Notes: generated from the letters alone by a model not told the origin. A DNA stretch of 64,000 nucleotides from Palsa-601 sp963801185 (GCA_963801185.1 CAWDDW010000001.1:682001-746000); one strand, 5' to 3'. Positions 17,946 through 27,492 are shown, numbered from the stretch's first letter. Numbers and translations are program-made.

Positions 17946-20143
17946 CACCCTGGCAGCGCAAAGCAACAGTCGGGGCGCTCATCCTGACCCTTGTTGGCGG
18001 CGGCATCGGCATCATTGTCGCCAACGGCGCCGGCACCACGACGGCTACGACCTCTTCACCATCCGACAGGACCACCACGAGCGGCGGAGGAGGTCCGCCG
18101 TCCTCGGGTACCGCTCTCTGCGGCCAGCCGATCCTCGACTCTCCCTTCAACTACGACGGAGCGGCCGGCCCGTACTCATCCGGCACGGCGGGACTGCCGA
18201 CTTTCGGATCATCCGGGACGAACTTCCCGACTGATACAGCCGGCGACGTCATCGCGACGGGCACGACTACATCCTCGGTGACCTGGAACACGCCCAATAC
18301 CGTCTACTACTTCGAGCCCGGTGCGCACGATCAGGAGAACATCGCCTATACGGGCGTGAACGACGCCTACGTCGGCGGCTACACATCCGGAGCCGGCAAG
18401 GCGGTGCTCAACGGTGTGGATGGAGCGACAGGCGGAACTGGGCTCGGCGGTTCCTATCTCAGCCTCAGCTCGTCCGGCACGCTCAATGCCGATCAGACGT
18501 GGGAGTACCTGACGGTCGAGAACTACACCAGCTCGGAGAACGACTCCTCTGTCCTCGGCAACGAGTCCGGAGCCACCTACGACGCCGGGAACACCTACGA
18601 GTACGACACCGTCGGGCCGAACGAGTACGGCTACGTCGGTAGTTCATCTGCACCGGCCGCCGGGCAGGACTCCGGTGGCGGCTATGCAATCGCCGGGCAG
18701 AGCAACACCGTCATAGAGGACGACTGCCTGACACACGATGCCCAGGGAGCGTTCAACCTCGCGGGTGGGGCGAACCCGACGAGCGGTACCGGGACCCCGG
18801 CGACCATCCTCACGGGTGAGGTGGTATCCAACAACGAGATCACCCAGAACGGGCTCGGGACCTACCCGGATGCGTTCAGCAATCCGAACCGTTGCGGCTG
18901 CTCGGGCGGAGGCAAGTTCTTTTGGACGCTCAACACGGTCTTTTCCGGCAACTACGTCCACGACAACTACAACCAGGGCGTCTGGTTCGACTTCGACAAC
19001 GCCGGAGCGGACATCTCGGACAACTACGTCTCGTCGAACTGGGCATGGGGAATCTACTACGAGGCGAGCTACAACGCGGACATCTCCGACAACACCGTCG
19101 TCTCGAACGGCTGGGCGTCGGACGGGTCCTGGCCGGCCTCGAGCTACTGCCCCTCCTCGTGCACGAACGGCAACGGCCCCTTCGGTGGCTACTACGGCAA
19201 CGTCACGGCGGGAGGCATCCTCGTCGTCGACTCCGGCGGCAACGCGAACGTGGCCGGCTCGAACTACTCCGGCTCTCTCCGCGTCGAGGACAACGTCGTT
19301 TCGAACGACTGGACCACCCTCGACATCTACCAGGACGACAGCCGGTTCTCCGGAGGTCCGAGCCAGTGCAACGGTCCGCTGCTCGACCAGAGCTCGACCT
19401 ACTACCAGCAGTGGGATCAGCAGGACGCTTCGAACGTCGTGACGAACGGGACGGCAACGATCACTTCAGCCGGCGGCTTTAGAACTTTCTTCCAGAACGG
19501 GACCTCCGGACAGACGAACTACTGCGGCAACCCCGGGCCTGTCACGACGCCGAGCGCCGGGGAGTACGCCTACGACTCCAAGGGCGAGATCCCCGCTGGC
19601 GACACGGTCGCCTCGTGCTCCTCGGCGAACGACTGCACCCTGAGCACACCGGCCACGGGCAGCACGACCGGCGACACTGTCTACCTTTCGGCGCCCGGTG
19701 GCTGCGGCTACGCCGACCTGATCGGCTCAAAGGAGGGTGCTACTTCGGGCAGGCCAGCAGCCCACTACTGGGACAACTGCCTCTATGCCACGCGCAACGT
19801 CGCCGTCTCTGGCAACCATTTCAACATGGCAAGCGACCGGGTCACGGGCTGTACAGCGGCCAATCTCTGCGGGGTCATCGGGGTGAACGACGCGGGGACA
19901 GGGTTCCCGGCCGCACAGTTCGACATCTACAACGGGTCGTCCACGTATTTCACGACCAACGCTCCCCTATCTACAAGCCCGTTAGGTGTTGTCTTCACAG
20001 ACAACACATACACCTGGACCGGGACAGGCGGAAGTTCGACGTGGCAGTTCGAGGCGGGCAATCAGGGCACGGGAGCCGATGTCACCCACGCTCGATGGAC
20101 CGGCTCGCCCTGCTACCAGGACGCGGGATCGAGCGGACTATGA
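17942..20143 (+). CDS. Surface-anchored right-handed beta-helix protein
   Basis: 733 residues. A hydrophobic segment at residues 8-30 exports or anchors it, and a Thr/Ser/Gly linker (to about 55) follows. The rest has the short Asn/Gly/Ser repeats of parallel beta-helix proteins: VVSNNEITQNGLGTY, FSGNYVHDNYNQGVWFDFDNAGADISDNYV, ADISDNTVVSNGW, LRVEDNVVSNDW, VAVSGNHFNMASD. This matches pectate-lyase-like repeat families. Paired Cys are frequent, consistent with secretion. No catalytic motif is identifiable; polysaccharide binding or cleavage is possible. GTG overlaps the alkD-like stop, an odd pairing by function. Confidence 0.75.
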   Translation: MTPWQRKATVGALILTLVGGGIGIIVANGAGTTTATTSSPSDRTTTSGGGGPPSSGTALCGQPILDSPFNYDGAAGPYSSGTAGLPTFGSSGTNFPTDTAGDVIATGTTTSSVTWNTPNTVYYFEPGAHDQENIAYTGVNDAYVGGYTSGAGKAVLNGVDGATGGTGLGGSYLSLSSSGTLNADQTWEYLTVENYTSSENDSSVLGNESGATYDAGNTYEYDTVGPNEYGYVGSSSAPAAGQDSGGGYAIAGQSNTVIEDDCLTHDAQGAFNLAGGANPTSGTGTPATILTGEVVSNNEITQNGLGTYPDAFSNPNRCGCSGGGKFFWTLNTVFSGNYVHDNYNQGVWFDFDNAGADISDNYVSSNWAWGIYYEASYNADISDNTVVSNGWASDGSWPASSYCPSSCTNGNGPFGGYYGNVTAGGILVVDSGGNANVAGSNYSGSLRVEDNVVSNDWTTLDIYQDDSRFSGGPSQCNGPLLDQSSTYYQQWDQQDASNVVTNGTATITSAGGFRTFFQNGTSGQTNYCGNPGPVTTPSAGEYAYDSKGEIPAGDTVASCSSANDCTLSTPATGSTTGDTVYLSAPGGCGYADLIGSKEGATSGRPAAHYWDNCLYATRNVAVSGNHFNMASDRVTGCTAANLCGVIGVNDAGTGFPAAQFDIYNGSSTYFTTNAPLSTSPLGVVFTDNTYTWTGTGGSSTWQFEAGNQGTGADVTHARWTGSPCYQDAGSSGL

Positions 20144-20247
20144 CCTCCACTCTGGTCTCCTACGTCTTCGGCGCGGAGAAGACCAGGGAAAGGTTGTCAG
20201 CGAGGCATTCTCGAAACTGGCCTTGAAGACGGCGCGGTCGGCCTCTG

Positions 20248-21840
20248 TCAGGCGTTGAACGCGTTCGTAGAGGCCGTGCCGACCGCGTTCCTGCCAAGCC
20301 GCTTGGCGGCGAGAAGTCGTCCGTCCGCGGCGGTGAGCGCGACGTCCCAGTCTGCGGCCGTACCGGAGGCGACTCCGAGGCTCATGGTTACGTGGATGCC
20401 CGGCGCGACTGTCCTCCAGTCAAGGCCGGAGACCGCGAGCCGCAAGCGCTCCGCGAATCCAGAGGCGCCTTCGAGGCTGACGCCCGGCAGCGCAATCACG
20501 AACTCGTCCCCGCCGTAGCGGATGGCAAGCTGCCCGGTTCGTGTCTTGCTCGAGAAGAGCTGTCCGATTTGCCGGAGGACAGCGTCGCCGACGTCGTGGC
20601 CGAACGTGTCGTTGATCTCCTTGAAGGAATCGACGTCAGCGATGATGCAGGCCATCTCGGTCTCTCGGGCCACCTCCTCGTGGAGGAAGCGTTCGAGCAG
20701 GCGCCGATTCCCGATGCCCGTGAGGGCGTCCTCTTCCGCCGATCGTGTCGCTTCCGACGCTTGGGTTTGGAGACTCCTGTGATCCCGCTCCATGTCCACA
20801 CGTGCCCAGACCTGTTGCACGAGCTGTGTCGTCTGTCGCTGGTGTATCGCCCACATGTGCGCTTTGACCTCTCGGGTGTGCACCAGTGCGTTCTCGAGGT
20901 CGCCGGCAGCCTCCTCGCAAGCAGCGAGCTCCTCGAGGGTGAGCATCAAGTCGTGCTCGTCGTCGCTCGTCTCGAGGATCCGCAGATCGCGCCGGGCAAC
21001 TGCAAGGGCTTCGTCCACCCGGCCGGCCAGGCGGAGACATCGGGGCTCGACCCATGCGAGGTCCCCGTACTGAGTTGCGGGCGTGATGGCGTTCGCCTCC
21101 GCCCCGAACCGGTCCAACACCTGCAAGGCATCTCCCACGCGACCCAATTCGCAAAGAACCTCGGCGAGCAGCCGGTAGTTGCCGAGCCGAGGGTTCGCCG
21201 CCGCCGACTTCTCGCGGAGCAATCTTCGTGCCACCGCCTCGGCGCGTTCCAGCCGGCCGGTGTCGATTCCCACGTGGGACGTTCGCTGCTGCTGGGAAGC
21301 AAGCAGCAGCGCGTCGGCGATGTTGAACAGCTCGCGGCAGACCCTCTCGCCGTCGCCTATGCGCTCGGCAGCGGCAAGCGAGAACTCGAACTGCTCGACT
21401 GCCCGGTCGTAGTCCAGGTAGTAGTAACAGAAGATTCCGAGCCGGTTGGTGATCTCCATCCGGAGACGGTCATCGTTGACCGAGTCCAGGCCCAAGATGC
21501 TCTTTGTCGCTAGTTCCGAAGCGAGCGAGACATTGCCCAGCCGGGAGGCGTGTGCCGCACCGAGGCTCGCTGCGTCGATGGCAAGCTCAGTCTCGCCTGC
21601 CATCTCGAAGAGAGTCATCGCCTCAGAGGCGTCGTCACAGGCTTGGCGGTCGAGCGCCTGGAACGATCGCACTCGCGCCCTGCAGATGAGCAGCCGGGCT
21701 CGGTCGCCAGGAGCCGTCACGGAGTCGAGCGCCCGCGCAATCTCGGGCAAGAATACCTCGCAAGCCTCCGGGCTCGCCGCCAGACGCGTGCGCTCGAGCA
21801 AGGTATCGAAATCGAGGTCCGTAGGGACATTCTCGCTCAC
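20248..21840 (-). CDS. TPR-repeat diguanylate cyclase (GGDEF)
   Basis: 530 residues, no membrane segment. Residues about 20-330 are tetratricopeptide-like helical repeats (for example DYDRAVEQFEFSLAAAERIGDGERVCRELFNIADALL). A short helix leads into a complete GGDEF domain (370-525): DALTGIGNRRLLERF, ADVDSFKEINDTFGHDVGDAVL, and active-site RYGGDEF. An intact GGDEF means it should make cyclic di-GMP from GTP, with activity presumably tuned by TPR-mediated protein contacts. GTG start. No obvious operon partner. An inhibitory RxxD site just before GGDEF is not evident. Confidence 0.9.
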   Translation of the reverse strand: MSENVPTDLDFDTLLERTRLAASPEACEVFLPEIARALDSVTAPGDRARLLICRARVRSFQALDRQACDDASEAMTLFEMAGETELAIDAASLGAAHASRLGNVSLASELATKSILGLDSVNDDRLRMEITNRLGIFCYYYLDYDRAVEQFEFSLAAAERIGDGERVCRELFNIADALLLASQQQRTSHVGIDTGRLERAEAVARRLLREKSAAANPRLGNYRLLAEVLCELGRVGDALQVLDRFGAEANAITPATQYGDLAWVEPRCLRLAGRVDEALAVARRDLRILETSDDEHDLMLTLEELAACEEAAGDLENALVHTREVKAHMWAIHQRQTTQLVQQVWARVDMERDHRSLQTQASEATRSAEEDALTGIGNRRLLERFLHEEVARETEMACIIADVDSFKEINDTFGHDVGDAVLRQIGQLFSSKTRTGQLAIRYGGDEFVIALPGVSLEGASGFAERLRLAVSGLDWRTVAPGIHVTMSLGVASGTAADWDVALTAADGRLLAAKRLGRNAVGTASTNAFNA

Positions 21841-22166
21841 ACGTGTATGAATCGGCCAGAGCGAGGCGGATCCTGAGAGACGCGGGGCATTTGACCGCCA
21901 CTTGACCGCAGGATTTGGTCGCCCGTAACGAAACGGGGCCTACAGGCAATCGACCTCAGCAGACGGCCTGTCAACGTCGACACTCCCCGAGAGCACGAGC
22001 CTCGTCTCCGCGGGCAGCGGGACGTTCTCTCTCACCGGAGAAGCCCGAGCGACCGTGAGCTAGTCACCACCTGAGCGCCAGATCACAGGTGCGCTTAACG
22101 TAGTTACCTCCAGCGGGTGCTCGGCTCTCAAGAGATGGGTCGCCGGCCCCGAAAGGGAGGGCGACC
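21841..22166. other. 326-bp divergent intergenic region
   Basis: Lies between the starts of the TPR-GGDEF gene and the Tat-exported protein gene, so it should hold both promoters. I see no gene, tRNA or clear operator. A GGGAGGG ribosome site at about 22155-22161 belongs to the downstream gene. Confidence 0.5.
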
Positions 22167-22940
22167 ATGGAGCGCGATCAGACGGAGAACGAGAGGGGCA
22201 CCGAGAGCTCGGCAACGACACGAAGGGCGATCTTGCTCGGAGGGGCTGTCGGGCTTGCCGGTCTCGTGGCGGATTCGGTGATCTCTTCCCAACCGGCAAG
22301 CGCTGCCGAGGGACAGAATGTCCTCCTCGGCAAGGACAACACGGGTGCCACCGCACGAACCGGCATCTTTTACCAGGACAACACCGTCTTGGGCGTCCTG
22401 GCGGACGGAAGCAACAGCTATGGCGTCCAAGGACAGGACAACAGCACTACTGGTGGGATCGGCGTACTCGGGCAGTCCATCAACGGCATCGGCGTCTCCG
22501 GGACGATTACGAACTCGGCCAGCATCCACCCTGCCGTCCTCGGATCTACAGATGGAAGCGGTCCTGGTGTCTACGGCAAGTCCACCAAGGCAGGCGGCAC
22601 CGGTGCGAAGGGCCAGGGGACAAACGGGGCGATAGGTGTGTACGGCGAGAGCGACAGCGGAACGGGCGTGGCTGCCACGAGCGTCTCTGGGGATGCCCTT
22701 CATGTCGTCGGCAAAGTCGCCTTCTCGACAAGCGGACTTGCGACGGTGGCTGCAAAAAAGAAGAGCGTCAAGGTCATCGCCGCCGATGTCACTGCCTCCT
22801 CCATAATCCTCGCGACACTTCAAACCAAGGCCGGTGCCATCGCCGTGGCCAACGCCGTCCCGGCATCGGGGTCGTTCACGATCAACTTGACGGCGGCTCA
22901 CTCAAGCCCGGTGAAGGTCGCCTGGTTCGCCATCGGGTAG
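22167..22940 (+). CDS. Tat-exported repeat protein of unknown function
   Basis: 257 residues. The N-terminus has a twin-arginine signal, TTRRAILLGGAVGLAGLVADS, ending in an ASA-A-type cleavage site near 46. The body is made of short Gly/Val repeats (GVQGQD, GIGVLGQSINGIGVSG, GPGVYGKSTKAGGTG, AIGVYGESDSGTGVAA), a pattern giving a repetitive beta structure. The last 70 residues form a compact beta domain ending in VAWFAIG. Similar GVYG-repeat proteins are common in actinobacteria and have no assigned role. It probably folds in the cytoplasm before export. Good ribosome site GGGAGGGCGACC before the ATG. Confidence 0.75.
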   Translation: MERDQTENERGTESSATTRRAILLGGAVGLAGLVADSVISSQPASAAEGQNVLLGKDNTGATARTGIFYQDNTVLGVLADGSNSYGVQGQDNSTTGGIGVLGQSINGIGVSGTITNSASIHPAVLGSTDGSGPGVYGKSTKAGGTGAKGQGTNGAIGVYGESDSGTGVAATSVSGDALHVVGKVAFSTSGLATVAAKKKSVKVIAADVTASSIILATLQTKAGAIAVANAVPASGSFTINLTAAHSSPVKVAWFAIG

Positions 22941-23177
22941 GTCCGAGCCACCGGCGTCAGCGCCGACGCCAAGACCACCGCGCAGTCCAGGTGATCCCGG
23001 CGTCGCGCTCCTTCATGACCCGAAACACTTGCCTCGAGGTCAGAGCTCCTTGCGCGGCGGTCTCCGGCCTTGACTGCGAGGGAATACTCGCCTGAAGTCG
23101 AGCCTTCCAAGTACCCACCGCCACCATAGGGACGACGAGGGATCTGTTACCCGCCTTGACCTTCGTGGCAGCCAGCG

Positions 23178-23468
23178 TCAAAGCGGCATCGACGCCCGAC
23201 GACGGCTCCTACGCTGCCGGGGGGACTCCGCAGCCCACACGCCGAATATCTCGGACCGGGCGGCTGCCCGACAGTCGCGAGCAACGGGGCACCCCTTGCA
23301 CAGCTCGCGAGCCGCCGAGTAGTTGCTCGCTTCGAAGAAGATGTTCGCGCCAACGCCGCGACACGCTGCCATCGCGTGCCAAGCCGGACGCTCCGGCGTA
23401 TGGAAGACGGCATCTGGGGTGCTGTCCGCGTACAGGCTTTCGACTCGCAGTTGATCGACAGAAATCAT
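23178..23468 (-). CDS. WhiB-family iron-sulfur regulator
   Basis: 96 residues. Four Cys that bind a 4Fe-4S cluster are present in order: AACRG, then LCKGCPVARDC. The turn GVWA follows in place of GVWGG, then a basic DNA-binding tail QRRSRRR. WhiB proteins bind sigma factor region 4 and regulate transcription in actinobacteria. The AGGAGGTG box just upstream of the ATG is strong. The GVWA(A) turn and unusual sequence between the first Cys and the triplet mark it as divergent from the chromosomal WhiB at 51634. Confidence 0.85.
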   Translation of the reverse strand: MISVDQLRVESLYADSTPDAVFHTPERPAWHAMAACRGVGANIFFEASNYSAARELCKGCPVARDCRAAARSEIFGVWAAESPRQRRSRRRASMPL

Positions 23469-23642
23469 TCGGACACCTCCTATCCAAAATATTCATCGGC
23501 AATCGCGCGCGTTCACTGAAGCTCGCGAGTTGTGAGGGCCGCTCGGCTAGGTCGCGGCCGAGCACGATGGGGCTTGGCAGCCACGACGGCGGGCGCGCCA
23601 AGTCCTTCGCCATCCATAGGGACACGTTCGGCGGCGAGCCGG

Positions 23643-24428
23643 ATGGAAGCCCTATTGTGGTTCGTGCGCAGCTGGTTGGGGGCCATCTACTCGGCTGGCG
23701 CCATGACACTCAAGTCCGTGCGGTTCAAGTCCGACTCTGCGAGCGGGGGCGCCGGCGGCCCGAGTGGCGGCCCGGGCGGGAGCGGCGGACCGGCCGGCTA
23801 CGGGGCGATGGGGGAGCCGGGGGATTCGGCACACCCGATGGACAGGAGGGCCCGGGAGGCAACGGGGGTGCCGGCGGCAACGGCGGGACCGGAGGGGACG
23901 GCGGACCGGCGATCGGCGGTGCCGTCTTCTCGGGCAAGGCCTCTCGCTGTCAGGGCTGAGCTTCTCGAAGAACACCGTCAAGGGCGGCAACGCTGCGCCC
24001 GGCCCCGCACCGAAGGGTGGATCGGGCGGTGCCGGAGGTGCCGCCAGCGCGGACGGCCTCCCCAAGGGCACGCCCGGCCCTGACGGCCTGGACGGCCTCG
24101 ACGGCGCGGTCGGGCACAGGGGCTCTCCGCCGGCAACAACGACTTCGTCGGGAAGGTCGTCATCGTGACCCCGGCGCTCCCGAAGGCAACAAAGGGCACC
24201 TCGTACTCGACCTCGTTGCATGCGCTCGGAGGGGTCGGAGCGCTGCACTGGTCCATCGTGAAGGGCCGCCTGCCGAGTGGTCTCATGCTGAACGCCAAGA
24301 GCGGGAAGATCTCCGGGAGTCCGACCGCGTCCGGCACGTTCTCCTTCGAGGCCGAGGTCAAGGACTCCTCGCGGCCTGCCGCGGTGGCGACCAAGCAATT
24401 CATGATCGTCGTCGCCGCCAAGCGCTGA
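23643..24428 (+). pseudogene. Gly-rich PMP-like repeat protein with C-terminal putative-Ig domain, broken by three frame changes
   Basis: Read across three one-base losses, a single protein emerges. It runs GAIYSAGAMTLKSVRFKSDSASGG, then Gly-rich GGNGGAGGNGGTGGDGG, then GGAVFSGKA joined to LSLSGLSFSKNTVKGG, then more Gly-rich sequence. It ends in a He_PIG-like domain (GALHWSIVKGRLPSGLML, then SGKISGSPTASGTFSFEAEV). The (T)L-(S/T)xVxF-xS(N/D)SAxGG unit is the kind found in polymorphic outer-membrane/beta-helix repeats. Frame moves in the same direction each time (near 23800, 23940 and 24140). A signal sequence is not found upstream. Either a decayed surface-protein gene or an error-rich GC stretch. 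Confidence 0.6.
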
Positions 24429-24577
24429 GAAACGTCTCGGCGGGGGCCTCTCAGCTGGAACGAAATCTGGTGGGTGGCGCTTCCTCGGCATGGGCGGGAC
24501 TGCTCGAGCTTGAGAGCGACTGGAGCCGGCCGGTTGCGTCCTCTCTCTGGTGGCACACCTTGGAGGCCGCACGATCC

Positions 24578-24826
24578 CGAACCTGGCTCCGTCCCCGTCG
24601 TCACCCAGATGGTCCTCGTCGGCCACCCGAAGCACGGAAGGTCCACGAGCTCGACGCGTGACCTGCCCTTGGACTCGGCGACCGACCCGCAGCGCGGACA
24701 CGCTGCGAGCGATGGGGTCGTCTCGATCGTCAGCACGAGACCGCCGTCGGAGCTGCGCAACGACACCAACCTTGCGTCACCCAAGCCAGCGAACGGGTCG
24801 CAGAAACACGTAGGTTCTGAGGACAC
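24578..24826 (-). pseudogene. ISL3-family transposase, N-terminal fragment
   Basis: About 83 residues match the start of ISL3 transposases: FAGLGDARLVSLRSSDGGLVLTIETT, the zinc-type CPRCGS, then SKGRSRVELVDLPCFGWPTRTIWV. The second Cys pair and the whole catalytic DDE part are missing, and the frame is lost after 24578. This is a dead insertion-sequence scar between two unrelated genes. No terminal repeats were found. Confidence 0.7.
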
Positions 24827-24923
24827 GGGGTTCTCCTCTTTGTAGGCGTAGAGAACCCACAGATTGGCGAACCCCCGTGCTCAACAGATGGACCAGCCCG
24901 ATCAAGAGGAGGGCCCTCACGTC

Positions 24924-25313
24924 ATGCCTGGCCGGCTCCACCACGTCGTCGTTGACTGCCCGCAGCCCGAATTGCTCGCGGCGTTCTACTCCAAGCTCCT
25001 CGGACTGCCGGTGACCTATCGAAGTGACGATTGGTTGGTGGTCTCTGAGAACGAGACCACGTCTGGCATCGCGTTCCAGCTCGTGCCGGACCACCTTCCG
25101 CCAGAGTGGGGCAATCCAGAACATCCCCAGCAGATGCACTTCGACGTGATGGTCGACGATCTCGACGTTGCCGCGTCGGAGGTCACGTCCATGGGTGCAC
25201 GTCCGCTCTCAGTCGAGAAGGACGGATCACGAGTATTCGCTGACCCTGCAGGGCACCCCTTCTGTCTCATTCCTCGACCGACGTGGGCGCCGCGGATCGA
25301 GTCGCCCCGCTAA
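24924..25313 (+). CDS. VOC-family (glyoxalase/bleomycin-resistance fold) protein
   Basis: 129 residues from ATG 24924. Two beta-alpha-beta-beta-beta modules are visible: LHHVVVDCPQPELLAAFYSKLLGLPV and MHFDVMVDDLDVAASEVTSMGARPL. The end SRVFADPAGHPFCLIPRP is the standard DPxGHPFCL motif. Candidate metal ligands are His in LHHVV and HFDV. Members include dioxygenases, lyases and resistance proteins; this subgroup is uncharacterised. GAGGAGGG lies 11 bases upstream of the chosen ATG. A longer in-frame start at 24864 is possible but less like the family. Confidence 0.82.
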   Translation: MPGRLHHVVVDCPQPELLAAFYSKLLGLPVTYRSDDWLVVSENETTSGIAFQLVPDHLPPEWGNPEHPQQMHFDVMVDDLDVAASEVTSMGARPLSVEKDGSRVFADPAGHPFCLIPRPTWAPRIESPR

Positions 25314-25431
25314 TGTCCGAAGTCCCCAAAGGCGACACGCACGGCGGCGCGGGCCAGGCGGCCGGGACAGGACCGGAAAGGGCGGGCAGCGCAACGACGG
25401 GCGAGGCAGCGGCCCGCGGGGGTGTTATCGA

Positions 25432-25454
25432 CATATGCCGTAATTAAGCATATG
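25432..25454. promoter_or_regulatory. Putative PadR operator
   Basis: CATATGC - 9 bases - GCATATG is a perfect inverted repeat ending 8 bases before the padR GTG. The spacer is AT-rich in a GC-rich surrounding. Position and form fit PadR-family autoregulation; the link is inference. Confidence 0.6.
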
Positions 25455-25462
25455 CTTCTACT

Positions 25463-25822
25463 GTGTCAAGGCTTCGTGAGGCTTCGTACTGCATCCTGGC
25501 AGGCCTTCTCGATGGCCCCGCCCACGGCTACGGGATCTTAAAGCGAGTCATGATCCTCACCGATGGGCGGGTGCGTCTTACGACCGGAACCCTTTACAGC
25601 ACCTTGGACAGGCTTCTCGCCCAGGAGCTGATCACGCGGGGTGAGACGGAGATCGTCGAGGGACGAGTACGGCACTACTACAAGATCACCGAGCAAGGCG
25701 TGGCCGCAGTTGTAGCGGAGGCAGAGCGGCGGGCTGCGACAGCAGAAGCGGTGAAGCAGCTAGCTCGTGCGCGGAGCGCTGGGCCGGGCAAGCGGTCGAC
25801 CAAGAGGCCGGCAGTCTCGTGA
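25463..25822 (+). CDS. PadR-family transcriptional regulator
   Basis: 119 residues. The PadR winged helix covers nearly the whole protein: YCILAGLLDGPAHGYGILKRVMILTDGRVRLTTGTLYSTLDRLLAQELITRG, then VRHYYKITEQGVAAVVAEAERR. GTG start with no ribosome site and the palindrome only 8 bases away suggest a leaderless mRNA. The stop overlaps the next GTG (GTGA), so it is coupled to a membrane protein gene, the usual PadR arrangement. It is likely to sense membrane stress or a small molecule. Confidence 0.9.
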   Translation: MSRLREASYCILAGLLDGPAHGYGILKRVMILTDGRVRLTTGTLYSTLDRLLAQELITRGETEIVEGRVRHYYKITEQGVAAVVAEAERRAATAEAVKQLARARSAGPGKRSTKRPAVS

Positions 25823-26472
25823 AGGCACGGAGTGCCTACCGCGTGTGCCTCAGGGTTTATCCGCGTAGATACCTCGCCGAGCACGGCGACGAGATCATGG
25901 CGACGCTCGAAGGCGACGAGGCCAAGCAATCCACGTCGCGGGCGATCGCACGCGAGTGCGCGGCACTCGTCTGGGGTGGCTTACGACAGCGCTCGTTCGA
26001 CACGTCGTCGCAGAAGGCGCTTCTCTTCTGCAGCCTGCCGATCGCGTTCGCTGGGCTGGGGTACCTCTACGTCACGGTGCTCTGGCAGCCACCGCTACGC
26101 GGTCACTCCTGTCTGAGCGGGTCGACACCCAGCTCTTGTGTGTATCACCCTCTCCTCGTTTCGGGTTACACGTGGGCGGTGCTCGGTGCGCTCGTCGGGC
26201 TTTGGGTTGCGTTCGTCATGGCACGAGCGCTCTTTGCTCCCACGAGAGCAGCCCTGACGGTCCGTGAACTCATAGGCGTGACACCCGTCGTGGCGGTCCT
26301 CGTTTGGTGGACCTTCAGGGACGGGCTCCTTCAAGCCGGAACTCGCGGCGAGCAGGCCCACATTCTGGTCGTCGTGCTCGGCGCCATAGTGGCGCGCCTA
26401 GCGGTCTCACTTTGCCTCGGGAGAGGAACCTCCGCTCCATCCGCGGATCCCCCACGGCTTCTGCACGGGTAG
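25819..26472 (+). CDS. PadR-associated membrane protein
   Basis: 217 residues. It begins with AYRVCLRVYPRRYLAEHGDEIMATL, the cytoplasmic L-R-x-YPRR-x(6)-GDE motif often found in membrane proteins encoded after PadR regulators. Four to five hydrophobic helices follow (LLFCSLPIAFAGLGYLYVTVLW; YTWAVLGALVGLWVAFVM; LIGVTPVVAVLVWWTF; ILVVVLGAIVARLAVSL). Function is unknown; coupling with padR suggests it is the regulated target. Confidence 0.75.
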   Translation: MKARSAYRVCLRVYPRRYLAEHGDEIMATLEGDEAKQSTSRAIARECAALVWGGLRQRSFDTSSQKALLFCSLPIAFAGLGYLYVTVLWQPPLRGHSCLSGSTPSSCVYHPLLVSGYTWAVLGALVGLWVAFVMARALFAPTRAALTVRELIGVTPVVAVLVWWTFRDGLLQAGTRGEQAHILVVVLGAIVARLAVSLCLGRGTSAPSADPPRLLHG

Positions 26473-26667
26473 GCAATGACTTCGGTGGTCGAATCCGTGA
26501 CTTGATTGCGATACTGCTGCGCTAGACCTCCTTGACAGGTATTCCGGACGAGAGCCTGCACCAACTCTCGTGTGTCGCATCAGCTGACCTGCAGTCGAGC
26601 GTCCTCCGAGCCCGAACAACTTCCCGGGCGGTTGAAGTGGCATCCTGAGAGCGGAAGGAGCGGGGTA

Positions 26668-27492
26668 GTGGATCGCGGTGTCGTGGCGACTCGATCGAGA
26701 CTTCGTTGGATCGTCGCTCTCGCTCTCGACGCCTTTCTGCTCCTCGGCGCGTGCTCGGCTACCGCCGCCACTGAGACGACAACCAGGACGCCCCAGACAC
26801 CCGCGACGACCAGCTCGACAACCGGCTCGCCCACGACGAACACCAGCACACCCGCGCCTGTCGACAGCCGGGTCCCACTCGTTGCATGCCCGACCTCTCT
26901 TGGCATCCCAACGCAGGCGACGGTGGCACTGCCTAGCTTTCTCTCCCTCCGCGTGCCGACCAGTCTCGCCGGCCGTGTCGCCGTATACGCCGACACGCAG
27001 GACATCATGCGGCTCGTTGCGCCAAGAGGCTGGGATTGCCAGGCGACCTACGGAGCAGACGGACAGGGCGGCATCGAAGTCTTCGCGGCGACCGAGCACA
27101 CCAGTTCGGGCGCGCCGTTCGCCCAGCTGGCAGAGGCGGTCGCTGGCCACGAGACATCGGCATGTGTCCGGTGCGAACTTGACCAAGCCTGCCCGTTGTT
27201 CACATCGGCCGCACAGCAGCTGCAGAGCCAGTACCAACAGTCGTGCAGTCCTGCGCCAGCCGGACAACAAGCAACGCAGCTCGACACGACCGTTATCGCG
27301 TTCGAGGATCCTCCCGGCGTGGCAGGGGTCGGCAAGCCCTCTGGTGGGGCGAATACGGCGAATGGGGTCATGACCTACGTGCCGTACTCTCACAACGGAA
27401 GCTGGATCGAGACCTGCACGCTCCCGCCGGACGACCATGCTCTCTGTACGGCAAGCCTCGACTACTTCGTTACCCGCGACGGGAGCCAGTGA
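26668..27492 (+). CDS. Secreted lipoprotein of unknown function
   Basis: 274 residues from GTG 26668, chosen because GGAAGGAG sits 7 bases upstream. N-terminal Arg residues, a hydrophobic core and LLLGAC form a lipoprotein signal. A Thr/Ser/Pro-rich linker (about 40-75) follows, then a 200-residue Cys-containing domain (DIMRLVAPRGWDCQATYGADGQGGIEVFA). I do not recognise the domain; paired Cys (WDC, CVRCELDQAC, SC, TC, LC) suggest disulfides outside the cell. The next small ORF has a similar signal and linker. Confidence 0.7.
   Translation: MDRGVVATRSRLRWIVALALDAFLLLGACSATAATETTTRTPQTPATTSSTTGSPTTNTSTPAPVDSRVPLVACPTSLGIPTQATVALPSFLSLRVPTSLAGRVAVYADTQDIMRLVAPRGWDCQATYGADGQGGIEVFAATEHTSSGAPFAQLAEAVAGHETSACVRCELDQACPLFTSAAQQLQSQYQQSCSPAPAGQQATQLDTTVIAFEDPPGVAGVGKPSGGANTANGVMTYVPYSHNGSWIETCTLPPDDHALCTASLDYFVTRDGSQ

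Noticed and set aside
22957..23181. 75-codon minus-strand frame starting TTG at the WhiB stop
   Set aside because: The overlap looks like coupling, but the protein (TLAATKVKAGNRSLVV...) has no recognisable domain and there is no independent ribosome site or conservation evidence.
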